DNA of 15,127 bases from an uncultured Eubacteriales bacterium (GTDB lineage: Bacteria > Bacillota > Clostridia > UBA1381): positions 1 through 15,127 of the forward strand of contig USPO01000014.1 in the NCBI GenBank assembly GCA_900556575.1, written 5' to 3'. A program made the translations under genes and the position numbers. How positions within the stretch are numbered: position 1 is the first letter of the stretch; each line of letters begins with the position of its first letter. This document shows, piece by piece, positions 7,654-13,932 of the stretch. The notes below the pieces were generated by a model. It was not told where the DNA came from, did not search any database, and saw only the letters and a program-made list of their open reading frames with translations.

Positions 7654-7860
7654 TTACTCTGTTCTTATTTGTATACTTTTCTTTTCAAATGTTTCACGAA
7701 CATTTTCCGCTAAACTTATCGAGTCAAATTTACCGTTTAATTCTGCTAATTTATCATACAATTCTTTATCTATCGTTAACGATAAACAAGAGTCATTACA
7801 GGATGAAAGCCCTGCCGGATTAACGCTGTACTACAGAATGATTTTTTTATATCTTTGCAT
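7654..7860 (-). pseudogene. short ribbon-helix-helix-like frame interrupted by an amber codon
   Basis: On the minus strand an ATG at 7860 opens MQRYKKIIL, then a TAG (7833-7831), and the same frame continues for 59 more codons to TAA at 7656-7654. The second part reads YSVNPAGLSSCNDSC, then SLTIDKELYDKLAEL and a helical, charged tail ending ENVRETFEKKSIQIRTE. A short strand followed by an ELYDKL helix and a second helix resembles ribbon-helix-helix DNA-binding or antitoxin proteins (inference from pattern only). There is no ribosome-binding site before the ATG and no ATG or GTG between the TAG and the conserved part. It is best regarded as a decayed gene or the remnant of a larger one. It lies 33 bp beyond the stop of the hypothetical gene transcribed in the same direction. 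Confidence 0.4.
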
Positions 7861-7893
7861 AATAAATCACAAAAGATTAAATAGGGGAGATTT

Positions 7894-8391
7894 TTAATAC
7901 CATTGATTTTCAAGGGCTTCAATTTGTGATAAGTAGTATATTAAACGCAATGTATTGTGATTATAATCATATTCGCTAATTCCCTTTTTTATTCTCAAAT
8001 CCAATGCTAATTTATTACAATTGCAATTAATATAATCTTCTAAGTGTTTTTCAAATATAACATAAATAGAGTTATAATCATGACCCTCTACTCTAAGAGG
8101 AATATGCCGATAATTATAATATTCTGCTCCGGCACCGTCACATGGTATTTCATAGGCAATAAATTGCAGTTTATCCAACGTTAAGCATTTATCAATACTT
8201 TCAATATAACAACTAATTGATTTTAACATTATCTTTCTGGTTAGCTCATTTACCAAATTAAAATCAATTCTTACGGCTGACATATTTCTTTCCATAAAAT
8301 CACAAAGTTCCGGAATTGCCAGTTCGCCCGGCTGTACCAAAAGTTTATACTTATCGATTAATTCGGTCATAAATTTGGTCATATTCTCCAT
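7894..8391 (-). CDS. hypothetical protein, 165 residues
   Basis: I do not recognise this protein. It is soluble by appearance: no signal peptide or hydrophobic helix, mixed charge, many Tyr, Asn and Ile residues, and a Cys-containing CNCNKLALDLRIKKG segment near residues 122-136. Predicted helices cover the N-terminal half (TKFMTELIDKYKLL, ELCDFMERN) and the C-terminus (NTLRLIYYLSQIEALENQ); the middle (about 70-120) looks beta-rich. The gene is very likely real: AAGGAG sits about six bases before the ATG and a consensus TTGACA-17-TATAAT promoter lies about 100 bases upstream. It stands alone apart from the interrupted small frame behind it. Its extreme AT richness against the neighbouring dpaB and LysR genes, and the absence of functional linkage, make it a candidate accessory or horizontally acquired gene. 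Confidence 0.75.
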   Translation of the reverse strand: MENMTKFMTELIDKYKLLVQPGELAIPELCDFMERNMSAVRIDFNLVNELTRKIMLKSISCYIESIDKCLTLDKLQFIAYEIPCDGAGAEYYNYRHIPLRVEGHDYNSIYVIFEKHLEDYINCNCNKLALDLRIKKGISEYDYNHNTLRLIYYLSQIEALENQWY

Positions 8392-8441
8392 ACCTTACTC
8401 CTTAATATAGCTGAAACCTCATATTGTACTACATATCTAAA

Positions 8442-8461
8442 AATGACATAATACAGTCATT
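8442..8461. promoter_or_regulatory. inverted repeat in the leader of the hypothetical gene
   Basis: AATGAC (8442-8447) and GTCATT (8456-8461) are perfect inverted arms with an eight-base spacer. They lie between the minus-strand promoter (8494-8522) and the start codon at 8391, where a repressor site or small leader hairpin would fit. The arms are short, so this is tentative. Confidence 0.35.
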
Positions 8462-8493
8462 AACTATTTCCTGAATATTTATATAACAGCATC

Positions 8494-8522
8494 ATTATAT
8501 ATTAATTTTTTCTATTTGTCAA
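8494..8522 (-). promoter_or_regulatory. consensus sigma-A promoter of the hypothetical gene
   Basis: On the minus strand TTGACA (8522-8517) and TATAAT (8499-8494) both match consensus exactly, with a 17-base spacer. The predicted transcript starts near 8487, giving a leader of about 95 bases before the start codon at 8391. Confidence 0.85.
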
Positions 8523-8581
8523 TCTTTATTTTACCGAGCGGTCAATTTTGTTTTATTTCATTTACATTTCTGTTACCCATA

Positions 8582-8610
8582 TTGTATTTAAGGTATTTCT
8601 ATTATATAAT
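8582..8610 (+). promoter_or_regulatory. sigma-A promoter of the LysR gene
   Basis: TTGTAT (8582-8587) and a perfect TATAAT (8605-8610) are 17 bases apart. Transcription would begin near 8617, upstream of the 8627-8659 hairpin and 78 bases before the chosen LysR start. Confidence 0.7.
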
Positions 8611-8626
8611 TATAATGATATATTAT

Positions 8627-8659
8627 CGGCATTATGCGGATATTCGTTTCATAATGCCG
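8627..8659 (+). promoter_or_regulatory. 10-bp inverted repeat in the LysR leader
   Basis: CGGCATTATG (8627-8636) is the exact complement of CATAATGCCG (8650-8659) with a 13-base spacer. It lies just after the predicted transcription start. It could be an autoregulatory operator bound by the LysR dimer, or a leader hairpin; no T-run follows, so it is not a terminator. Confidence 0.5.
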
Positions 8660-8694
8660 CTCCCATATCAAATAAACAAAACGAGGTTTTATCA

Positions 8695-9594
8695 ATGACT
8701 CTTAAACAATTAAGATACGTTATAGAGGTTGCTCAGCGAGGCTCTATAAATGAGGCAGCAAAAAACCTCTATATTTCACAGCCGAGTCTTTCCTCCGCAA
8801 TTCGTGACCTCGAAAAAGAGCTTGGCTTTGAAATATTTCTGAGAGGTTCTAAGGGTATAAATATAAGTGCCGAGGGAATGGAATTTTTGTCATACGCACG
8901 CCAGGTAAACGAACAATATCAGCTTCTTGAAAGCCGCTACTTCAATAAGGATGCTCCAAAACGTGAATTTGGCATATCCTCACAGCATTATTCATTCGCA
9001 GTTGATGCCTTTGTTAATATTATAAAACGTCACAATGACAATGAATACAAATTCAAGCTGCGTGAAACCGCTACATATGAAATTATAGATGACGTAAGGA
9101 ATATGCGGAGTGAAATCGGTGTGCTTTACATGAATGATTTTAACCGTTCTGTCATAGAAAGACTTCTGAAAGAAAATCATTTGAAGTTTACTCCGGTATT
9201 TACAGCCAAACCGCACGTCTTTATAAGCCGTTTCAGCACCCTTTCGACTAAAGATATAGTCACAATTGACGACCTTGATAGTCACCCTTATTTATCCTTT
9301 GAACAGGGCATACATAATTCATTTTATTTCTCTGAAGAAATACTAAGTTTACTCCCTCACAAAAAGGAGATAGCCGTTACGGACCGTGCAACCTTATTCA
9401 ATCTTCTTATAGGTCTCGACGGATATACAATAAGCACCGGAATCATAAATGCCGATTTAAACGGGGAAGATATAATATCAAAACCGTTAGATGTTGATGA
9501 TGAAATATGTATCGGATGGATTTCAAACGGAGGATACCTGACGGGTATAGGCAAAGAATATATCGATGAACTTTCCAGATTTAAAGGCATATAG
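8695..9594 (+). CDS. LysR family transcriptional regulator, probable methionine/one-carbon regulator
   Basis: From the ATG at 8695 the protein has 299 residues, the usual LysR length, and begins MTLKQLRYVIEVAQRGSINE. The winged helix-turn-helix spans about residues 3-60, with AAKNLYISQPSLSSAIRDLE (21-40) as the recognition core and ELGFEIFLRGSKG after it. The effector-binding domain (about 88-295) has the usual two-lobe pattern. The frame is open further upstream to 8548, but that extension covers the promoter, lacks family similarity and is very AT-rich. A GAGG at 8683-8686 precedes the chosen start, so the ribosome-binding site is modest. It is followed in the same direction by metF and metH. 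LysR proteins of the MetR/MtaR kind control such genes in other bacteria, so regulation of metF-metH is the obvious proposal, though the effector (homocysteine or other) cannot be read. Confidence 0.9.
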   Translation: MTLKQLRYVIEVAQRGSINEAAKNLYISQPSLSSAIRDLEKELGFEIFLRGSKGINISAEGMEFLSYARQVNEQYQLLESRYFNKDAPKREFGISSQHYSFAVDAFVNIIKRHNDNEYKFKLRETATYEIIDDVRNMRSEIGVLYMNDFNRSVIERLLKENHLKFTPVFTAKPHVFISRFSTLSTKDIVTIDDLDSHPYLSFEQGIHNSFYFSEEILSLLPHKKEIAVTDRATLFNLLIGLDGYTISTGIINADLNGEDIISKPLDVDDEICIGWISNGGYLTGIGKEYIDELSRFKGI

Positions 9595-9628
9595 AAAAAA
9601 CCTATAACCCATTATTACAAAATTGTTT

Positions 9629-9657
9629 TTGCAAAATCACATTAAATGTGGTATAAT
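9629..9657 (+). promoter_or_regulatory. metF promoter with a palindromic spacer
   Basis: TTGCAA (9629-9634) and a perfect TATAAT (9652-9657) are 17 bases apart, 50 bases before the metF start codon. The spacer contains the palindrome CACATTAAATGTG (9638-9650), well placed for a regulator to block or contact RNA polymerase. The leader is too short for a SAM riboswitch or T-box, so control by a protein such as the adjacent LysR is more likely. Confidence 0.7.
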
Positions 9658-9707
9658 AATATGTAAACAAAATTACAGCAGAATATAACAGAAAGGATAA
9701 TATTAAA

Positions 9708-10577
9708 ATGTATATCAGAGATAAATTTAAAGAAAAGAAACAGCTGCTTTCGGCTGAAGTATTTCCTCCGAAAAAGGAGAATACAATCGATACTGTAACA
9801 CCGGTTGTTGCGGAGCTTGCAAAGCTGCCGTTCGATTATATGAGTGTTACATACGGAGCCGGTGGTTCAACCTCAAAAAAGACAGCCGCAATTGCTTCTT
9901 ATATGAAAGACGAGCTTAACTTAACCGCACTCGCACACCTTACCTGTATTTCTTCGTCAAAAGAAACAGTTCATCAGGAGCTTACGGATTTAAAGGAGAG
10001 AGGAATTGAAAACATCTTAGCATTAAGAGGGGATATTCCTGCGGATCCCGATTTTGTATTACCTAATCATTATAAATATGCTTCGGATCTTATAAATGAA
10101 ATTAAAGAATTCGGCGGATTCTGTATCGGTGCTGCGTGCTATCCGGAGTGTCATCCGGACAGTGCTACTCCGGATGATGATTTAGAGCATTTAAAAGCAA
10201 AGGTCGATGCCGGAGTTGATTTCCTTGTAACACAGATGTTCTTTGACAATGAAGCATTCTATGATTTCAGAAACAGAGCCGCTCAAAAGGGAATAAACAT
10301 TCCTATCGATGCCGGAATTATGCCGCTTACAAACATCAATCAGATTAAGCGTATGTGTGTATTATCGGGAGGAGCATCTATGCCGGCTAAGTTTACACGC
10401 ATGATTTCAAAGTATGAAAATAACCCGCAGGCTTTAAAGCAGGCAGGCATTGCATACGCTGTCGATCAGATTACCGACCTTCTTTCAAACGATATTTCCG
10501 GTGTTCATTTATATACGATGAATAAACCGGAAATAGCACAGAGTATAGTAGGTGCAATTAACACATTATTTGAATAA
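9708..10577 (+). CDS. metF: methylenetetrahydrofolate reductase
   Basis: The 289-residue protein is a MetF-type FAD enzyme (TIM barrel) reducing 5,10-methylene- to 5-methyl-tetrahydrofolate, the methyl donor used by the methionine synthase encoded next. Recognisable motifs are SAEVFPPK (15-22), with Glu17 at the place of the catalytic Glu28 of Escherichia coli MetF; MSVTYGAGGST (45-55); LAHLTC (75-80); ILALRGDIP (103-111), with Asp109 at the flavin-contacting Asp120 position; AACYPECHP (142-150); and TQMFFDNEAFYDF (175-187). Length is normal and there is no C-terminal regulatory domain. AAAGGA is about ten bases before the ATG. In some Clostridia MetF also serves acetogenesis together with MetV, but no metV or Wood-Ljungdahl gene is present here and metH follows, so methionine synthesis is the likelier job. 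Confidence 0.96.
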   Translation: MYIRDKFKEKKQLLSAEVFPPKKENTIDTVTPVVAELAKLPFDYMSVTYGAGGSTSKKTAAIASYMKDELNLTALAHLTCISSSKETVHQELTDLKERGIENILALRGDIPADPDFVLPNHYKYASDLINEIKEFGGFCIGAACYPECHPDSATPDDDLEHLKAKVDAGVDFLVTQMFFDNEAFYDFRNRAAQKGINIPIDAGIMPLTNINQIKRMCVLSGGASMPAKFTRMISKYENNPQALKQAGIAYAVDQITDLLSNDISGVHLYTMNKPEIAQSIVGAINTLFE

Positions 10578-10587
10578 TAATTTTATG

Positions 10588-10644
10588 CAGCCAATTGCCT
10601 TCAGCGGCTTGAACCATCTAAGCTACGCTGCGGACAATTGGCTG
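10588..10644 (+). other. nested hairpin in the metF-metH intercistronic region
   Basis: CAGCCAATTG (10588-10597) is a perfect complement of CAATTGGCTG (10635-10644). Inside it, CAGCG (10602-10606) pairs with CGCTG (10626-10630), and GCTT (10607-10610) with AAGC (10620-10623) around a nine-base loop. The result is a continuous three-level stem over 57 bases, much more structured than the AT-rich flanks. It begins ten bases after the metF stop and ends 36 bases before metH. Only a poor T-run (TTTGATT) follows, so it may be a leaky terminator, a processing or stability element, or a copy of a small extragenic palindrome. Confidence 0.7.
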
Positions 10645-10680
10645 TTTGATTAAAAAATATATAAACGGAGATTAAAAAAT

Positions 10681-13098
10681 ATGAGTATCAGAGATTTACT
10701 TGGCAAAAAACTTTTATTCTTTGACGGGGCAATGGGTACAATGCTCCAGAAAAATGGAATGAAAAGCGGAGAAATTCCGGAAACCTTAAACCTTTCAAGA
10801 CCCGAACTTTTAACAAAAATTCACAGTGAGTATCTTGAAGCCGGGGCGGATATTATTACAACCAATACTTTTGGTGCAAACCCCTTAAAATCAGACGAAA
10901 TGGGTGCATCGCTTGAGCTTGTAATAGCCTCGGCAATAGAACTTGCACGAAAAGCCTGTGTGCAGTACTCGACACCCGAAAAACCTCGTTTTGTTGCATT
11001 TGATATGGGACCTACCGGTCACTTAATGGAGCCGATAGGTGATTTATCCTTTGACGAATGCTATAATCAATACTCAAAAATTGCAAAAATGGCTGAAAAA
11101 TACGGTGCTGACTTAATTATTATCGAAACAATGTCCGACACATATGAAGCAAAGGCTGCCGTACTTGCCGTTAAGGAAAATACAAACCTTCCCGTATTCC
11201 TTACAATGACTTTTGATGAAACGGGAAAAACTCTTACGGGTGCTGATATTGACGTCGTAAGTGCAATGTTTGAAGGATTGAGAGTCGATTGTATAGGTAT
11301 TAACTGCGGTCTCGGTCCTGACCAGATTGCAAAGCTTATGGAACGCTTTGCCGAGCTTTCATCAATTCCGATTATGGCACAGCCGAATGCGGGACTTCCG
11401 AAAATAGTTGACGGCAAAACAATTTACGATGTTCACCCCGATGATTTCGCCGCAGACTGCTATAAGATTGCAATGCTCGGAGCATCTGTTTTGGGCGGCT
11501 GCTGCGGTACTACACCGGACTATATAAGAGCATTGGTCAATAAATGCAGCGGCTGTACACCAATTGTCGAAGAGAAAAATCACACGGTTGTAGCCTCATA
11601 TTCAAAGGCGGTTTATTTCGGAAACGGACCTGTTATAGTAGGCGAGAGAATTAATCCGACCGGAAAAAAGAAATTCCAGCAGGCACTTCGTGACAACAAT
11701 ATAGACTATATATTAAATGCCGCCTTTGAGCAGCAGGAAGCAGGAGCTCACATTCTCGATGTCAATGTAGGATTGCCGGAAATAGATGAATGTGCGGTAA
11801 TGGGGGAGGCGGTAAAGGCACTTTCATCAGCACTCAATCTTCCTCTGCAAATTGACTCATCCGACCCGGTCACCATCGAAAATACACTCCGTCATTACAA
11901 CGGAAAGCCAATGGTTAATTCGGTAAACGGAAAACAGGAAATAATGGAGTCAATTTTCCCGATAGTGCAAAAATACGGCGGTGTTTTAGTCGGTCTGTGT
12001 CTTGATGAAGACGGTATACCTCCGCAGGCAGAGCAGCGTTTTGAAATAGCGAAGAAAATTGCTTCGCGTGCGGCAGAATACGGTATAAAGCCCAAGAACC
12101 TTGTCATGGATGCCCTCACGCTTACAATTTCCGCACAGCAGAAAGAAAGTGCAGAAACAATAAAAGCATTGAAGATGATTAAGGAAAAACTCGGAATCCA
12201 TACCTGTCTCGGAGTATCAAACATTTCATTCGGACTGCCAAGACGTGAGCTTGTAAACAGCACATTCTTTGCACTTGCAATGAACAACGGACTTGATGCC
12301 TGCATTATTAATCCATGCAATGATTCCATGATAAACACTTACAGAGCCTTCAGAGCCCTTGCATGCTATGATGAGAACTGCGTCGAGTACATTTCACGCT
12401 ATGCCGGAACGAAGGCTCAGACAACCGTTGTGTCGGCTTCAGAATCCGCACAGGATGCAGACGGAGGCGAAAAGAAAAGTAAGCTGTTTGACATCATTGT
12501 AAAAGGCTTAAAGGACAACTCATACAACGAAACAACAGAAATGCTCAAATCTACTCAGCCGATGGATATTATAAATAACGAGCTTATTCCGGCTCTTGAT
12601 TATGTGGGAAAGCAATTTGAAAAGGGAATAATGTTTCTTCCTCAGCTTATGATGAGTGCCGAAACCGTTAAAAACTCATTTGACGCAATAAAGGCTTATA
12701 TAACAGCTTCCGGCACAAAACAGGAAAGCAAGGGAAAAATTCTTATTGCAACCGTAAAGGGAGATATTCACGATATCGGAAAAAATATTGTACGAGTTCT
12801 TCTTGAAAATTACGGCTATGATGTATATGACCTCGGAAAAGATGTTCCTCCCGAAACAATAGTTAAAGAATTAATCGAAAACGATATTCATCTCTGCGGT
12901 CTGTCCGCCCTCATGACAACAACTGTTGTAAGTATGGAAGACACGATAAAAGCAATACGTGCAGCCGGACTTGATACCAAGATATTTGTAGGCGGAGCGG
13001 TTTTAACACAGGAATATGCCGATATGATTGGCGCAGATAATTATTCAAAAGATGCTCTCGGAGCCGTAAACTACGCAAACGAGGTATTCGGCAATTAA
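10681..13098 (+). CDS. metH: cobalamin-dependent methionine synthase, short form without reactivation domain
   Basis: The 805-residue protein carries three modules of MetH. Homocysteine S-methyltransferase (1-~295) has DGAMGTMLQ (15-23) and the zinc ligands in GINCG (Cys209) and GGCCG (Cys274, Cys275). The pterin/methyl-tetrahydrofolate domain (~315-570) begins with VGERINPTGKKKF. The cobalamin module follows, with its helical cap (~600-685) and a B12-binding Rossmann domain whose GDIHDIGKNIV (694-704) supplies His697 as lower ligand, plus GLSALMTTTV (740-749) and GGAV (771-774). Enterobacterial MetH is about 1,230 residues; here the SAM-binding activation domain is missing and the frame ends naturally after the B12 domain, as in Thermotoga and many Clostridia, where a separate protein does reactivation. 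No such gene is in the window. It lies 103 bp after metF and GGAG precedes its ATG, consistent with one metF-metH unit. Confidence 0.95.
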   Translation: MSIRDLLGKKLLFFDGAMGTMLQKNGMKSGEIPETLNLSRPELLTKIHSEYLEAGADIITTNTFGANPLKSDEMGASLELVIASAIELARKACVQYSTPEKPRFVAFDMGPTGHLMEPIGDLSFDECYNQYSKIAKMAEKYGADLIIIETMSDTYEAKAAVLAVKENTNLPVFLTMTFDETGKTLTGADIDVVSAMFEGLRVDCIGINCGLGPDQIAKLMERFAELSSIPIMAQPNAGLPKIVDGKTIYDVHPDDFAADCYKIAMLGASVLGGCCGTTPDYIRALVNKCSGCTPIVEEKNHTVVASYSKAVYFGNGPVIVGERINPTGKKKFQQALRDNNIDYILNAAFEQQEAGAHILDVNVGLPEIDECAVMGEAVKALSSALNLPLQIDSSDPVTIENTLRHYNGKPMVNSVNGKQEIMESIFPIVQKYGGVLVGLCLDEDGIPPQAEQRFEIAKKIASRAAEYGIKPKNLVMDALTLTISAQQKESAETIKALKMIKEKLGIHTCLGVSNISFGLPRRELVNSTFFALAMNNGLDACIINPCNDSMINTYRAFRALACYDENCVEYISRYAGTKAQTTVVSASESAQDADGGEKKSKLFDIIVKGLKDNSYNETTEMLKSTQPMDIINNELIPALDYVGKQFEKGIMFLPQLMMSAETVKNSFDAIKAYITASGTKQESKGKILIATVKGDIHDIGKNIVRVLLENYGYDVYDLGKDVPPETIVKELIENDIHLCGLSALMTTTVVSMEDTIKAIRAAGLDTKIFVGGAVLTQEYADMIGADNYSKDALGAVNYANEVFGN

Positions 13099-13102
13099 AC
13101 CT

Positions 13103-13170
13103 CGGATAAATATAACAGCTATAAAAATGTTTCACGTGAAACATTTTTATAGCTGTTTCATATTTATCCG
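13103..13170. other. long palindrome between convergent genes, bearing parS at its centre
   Basis: Positions 13114-13135 are perfectly complementary to 13136-13157 (22 bp without a loop). After a two-base bulge (13158-13159) pairing resumes between 13103-13113 and 13160-13170 for 11 bp. The element starts four bases after the metH stop and ends 17 bases before the stop of the SLOG gene on the other strand. As RNA it would form a very stable stem from either direction and may end both convergent transcripts, although T-runs are weak (ATTTTAAATTTT follows on the plus strand). Confidence 0.85.
13128..13143. promoter_or_regulatory. parS: parS site, ParB/Spo0J binding
   Basis: TGTTTCACGTGAAACA matches the 16-bp parS consensus of Firmicutes at every position. 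ParB (Spo0J) binds this palindrome and spreads from it to organise and segregate the origin region of the chromosome. In most bacteria parS sites cluster around oriC, so this window is probably origin-proximal. No parA or parB gene is present here. Confidence 0.93.
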
Positions 13171-13187
13171 ATTTTAAATTTTATAGC

Positions 13188-13691
13188 TTAAACTATATCC
13201 GCTAAATTATTAACGGAACAACTTTTTGTCATTGCATATCTTATCGTCGCACCTGTTCCGCTTGCTGTCTTTCTGCAAAATGCTATACAATAATGTGCGT
13301 CATCTGCCATTTTAATATTTCTCTTCTGCATACATCCGTCGGTATAGAAATCCTCTGTTATGTACTCCGAACTGTCTGCAAATGACATTATATATTTCCA
13401 CATGAATTTATCTTTGTTATTCCACCTTTTATAATGTTCATAGCATGGAATATAAATTTTTAATATAATATGCGGATATATTTCTTTTAATCGTATAACT
13501 GCACGTGCCGCAAGTGTATCAAAACCAATTGCACCCCCGCATATAAATGTATCCACACCATTTTGCTCAATCAGTTTTTTTGAATTTTCATATATTGCGT
13601 GATACACTCTCCGTCTGTAATCCTCATCACCCAAAATACGATGACCCGTAAAAAAACAGCTGTAATATCTTTGATTTAGTGCTTTATCCAT
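13188..13691 (-). CDS. SLOG family (DprA/YpsA-like, DUF1273-type) protein
   Basis: The 167-residue protein has the compact Rossmann-like SLOG fold: FFTGHRILG (13-21) as first strand and loop, FICGGAIGFDTLAARAVIRL (49-68) as the glycine-rich nucleotide-binding turn, a third strand LKIYIPCYEH (77-86), and RNIKMADDAHYCIAFCRKTASGTGAT (124-149) with the last glycine loop. The pattern FTGHR plus GGAxGFDxxAA marks the YpsA-like branch of the family, of unsettled biochemical function; SLOG folds generally bind nucleotide-derived ligands, and DprA relatives bind DNA. AAGGA precedes the ATG by about ten bases. It follows the germination gene pair but has its own TTGACA-17-TATAAT promoter, so it is likely expressed during growth, independently of sporulation. 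It converges on metH. Confidence 0.88.
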   Translation of the reverse strand: MDKALNQRYYSCFFTGHRILGDEDYRRRVYHAIYENSKKLIEQNGVDTFICGGAIGFDTLAARAVIRLKEIYPHIILKIYIPCYEHYKRWNNKDKFMWKYIMSFADSSEYITEDFYTDGCMQKRNIKMADDAHYCIAFCRKTASGTGATIRYAMTKSCSVNNLADIV

Positions 13692-13738
13692 TTCATCTCA
13701 TTCCTTTTTTAATCCTCTTATTTAATATTCTATGCTTA

Positions 13739-13767
13739 ATTATATATCTTTATTACACATTTGTCAA
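13739..13767 (-). promoter_or_regulatory. consensus sigma-A promoter of the SLOG gene
   Basis: On the minus strand TTGACA (13767-13762) and TATAAT (13744-13739) match consensus exactly with a 17-base spacer. The -35 box overlaps the last codons of the small membrane protein gene; transcription would start near 13732, about 40 bases before the SLOG start codon. Confidence 0.85.
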
Positions 13768-13932
13768 TATAAAATATAGTGACATAATGAAAATCACAGC
13801 ATTGACGGCTGTTATAGTCAGCAATCCTATGCCGCCCAATTTATTATTTTGTTTGAAGGTATATATACTGTATCCGATTGTTCTGGCAGCTGCAATAAAT
13901 GCTGCTGCCAGAATTATAATAATTGCTGTCAT
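13753..13932 (-). CDS. small two-helix membrane protein, candidate germinant receptor D-type subunit
   Basis: A 59-codon frame begins with ATG directly after the TAA of the Ger(x)C gene (TAAATG) and has AAAGGA about eight bases upstream, inside the end of that gene, so translation is probably coupled. The product has two hydrophobic helices: residues 3-16 (TAIIIILAAAFIAA) and about 35-57 (IGLLTITAVNAVIFIMSLYF and on), joined by a short basic/polar loop, ARTIGYSIYTFKQNNKLGG. In Bacillus, several gerA-type operons carry a small two-helix 'D' gene (gerKD, for example) that modulates receptor function; size, topology and position fit. I have no sequence match to prove it. A plus-strand frame over the same bases lacks any start signals and is a shadow. 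Confidence 0.7.
   Translation of the reverse strand: MTAIIIILAAAFIAAARTIGYSIYTFKQNNKLGGIGLLTITAVNAVIFIMSLYFILTNV

Noticed and set aside
8548..8694. N-terminal extension of the LysR protein
   Set aside because: The extension covers the predicted promoter and leader, and the conserved LysR domain begins exactly at the ATG at 8695.
9595..9707. SAM riboswitch, T-box or cobalamin riboswitch before metF
   Set aside because: The predicted leader is only about 45 bases, and no kink-turn, T-box or B12-box sequence is visible.
12911..13144. Minus-strand frame starting MFHVKH at the parS palindrome
   Set aside because: Frames beginning MFHVKH are the usual by-product of reading through parS; the rest is antisense to metH.
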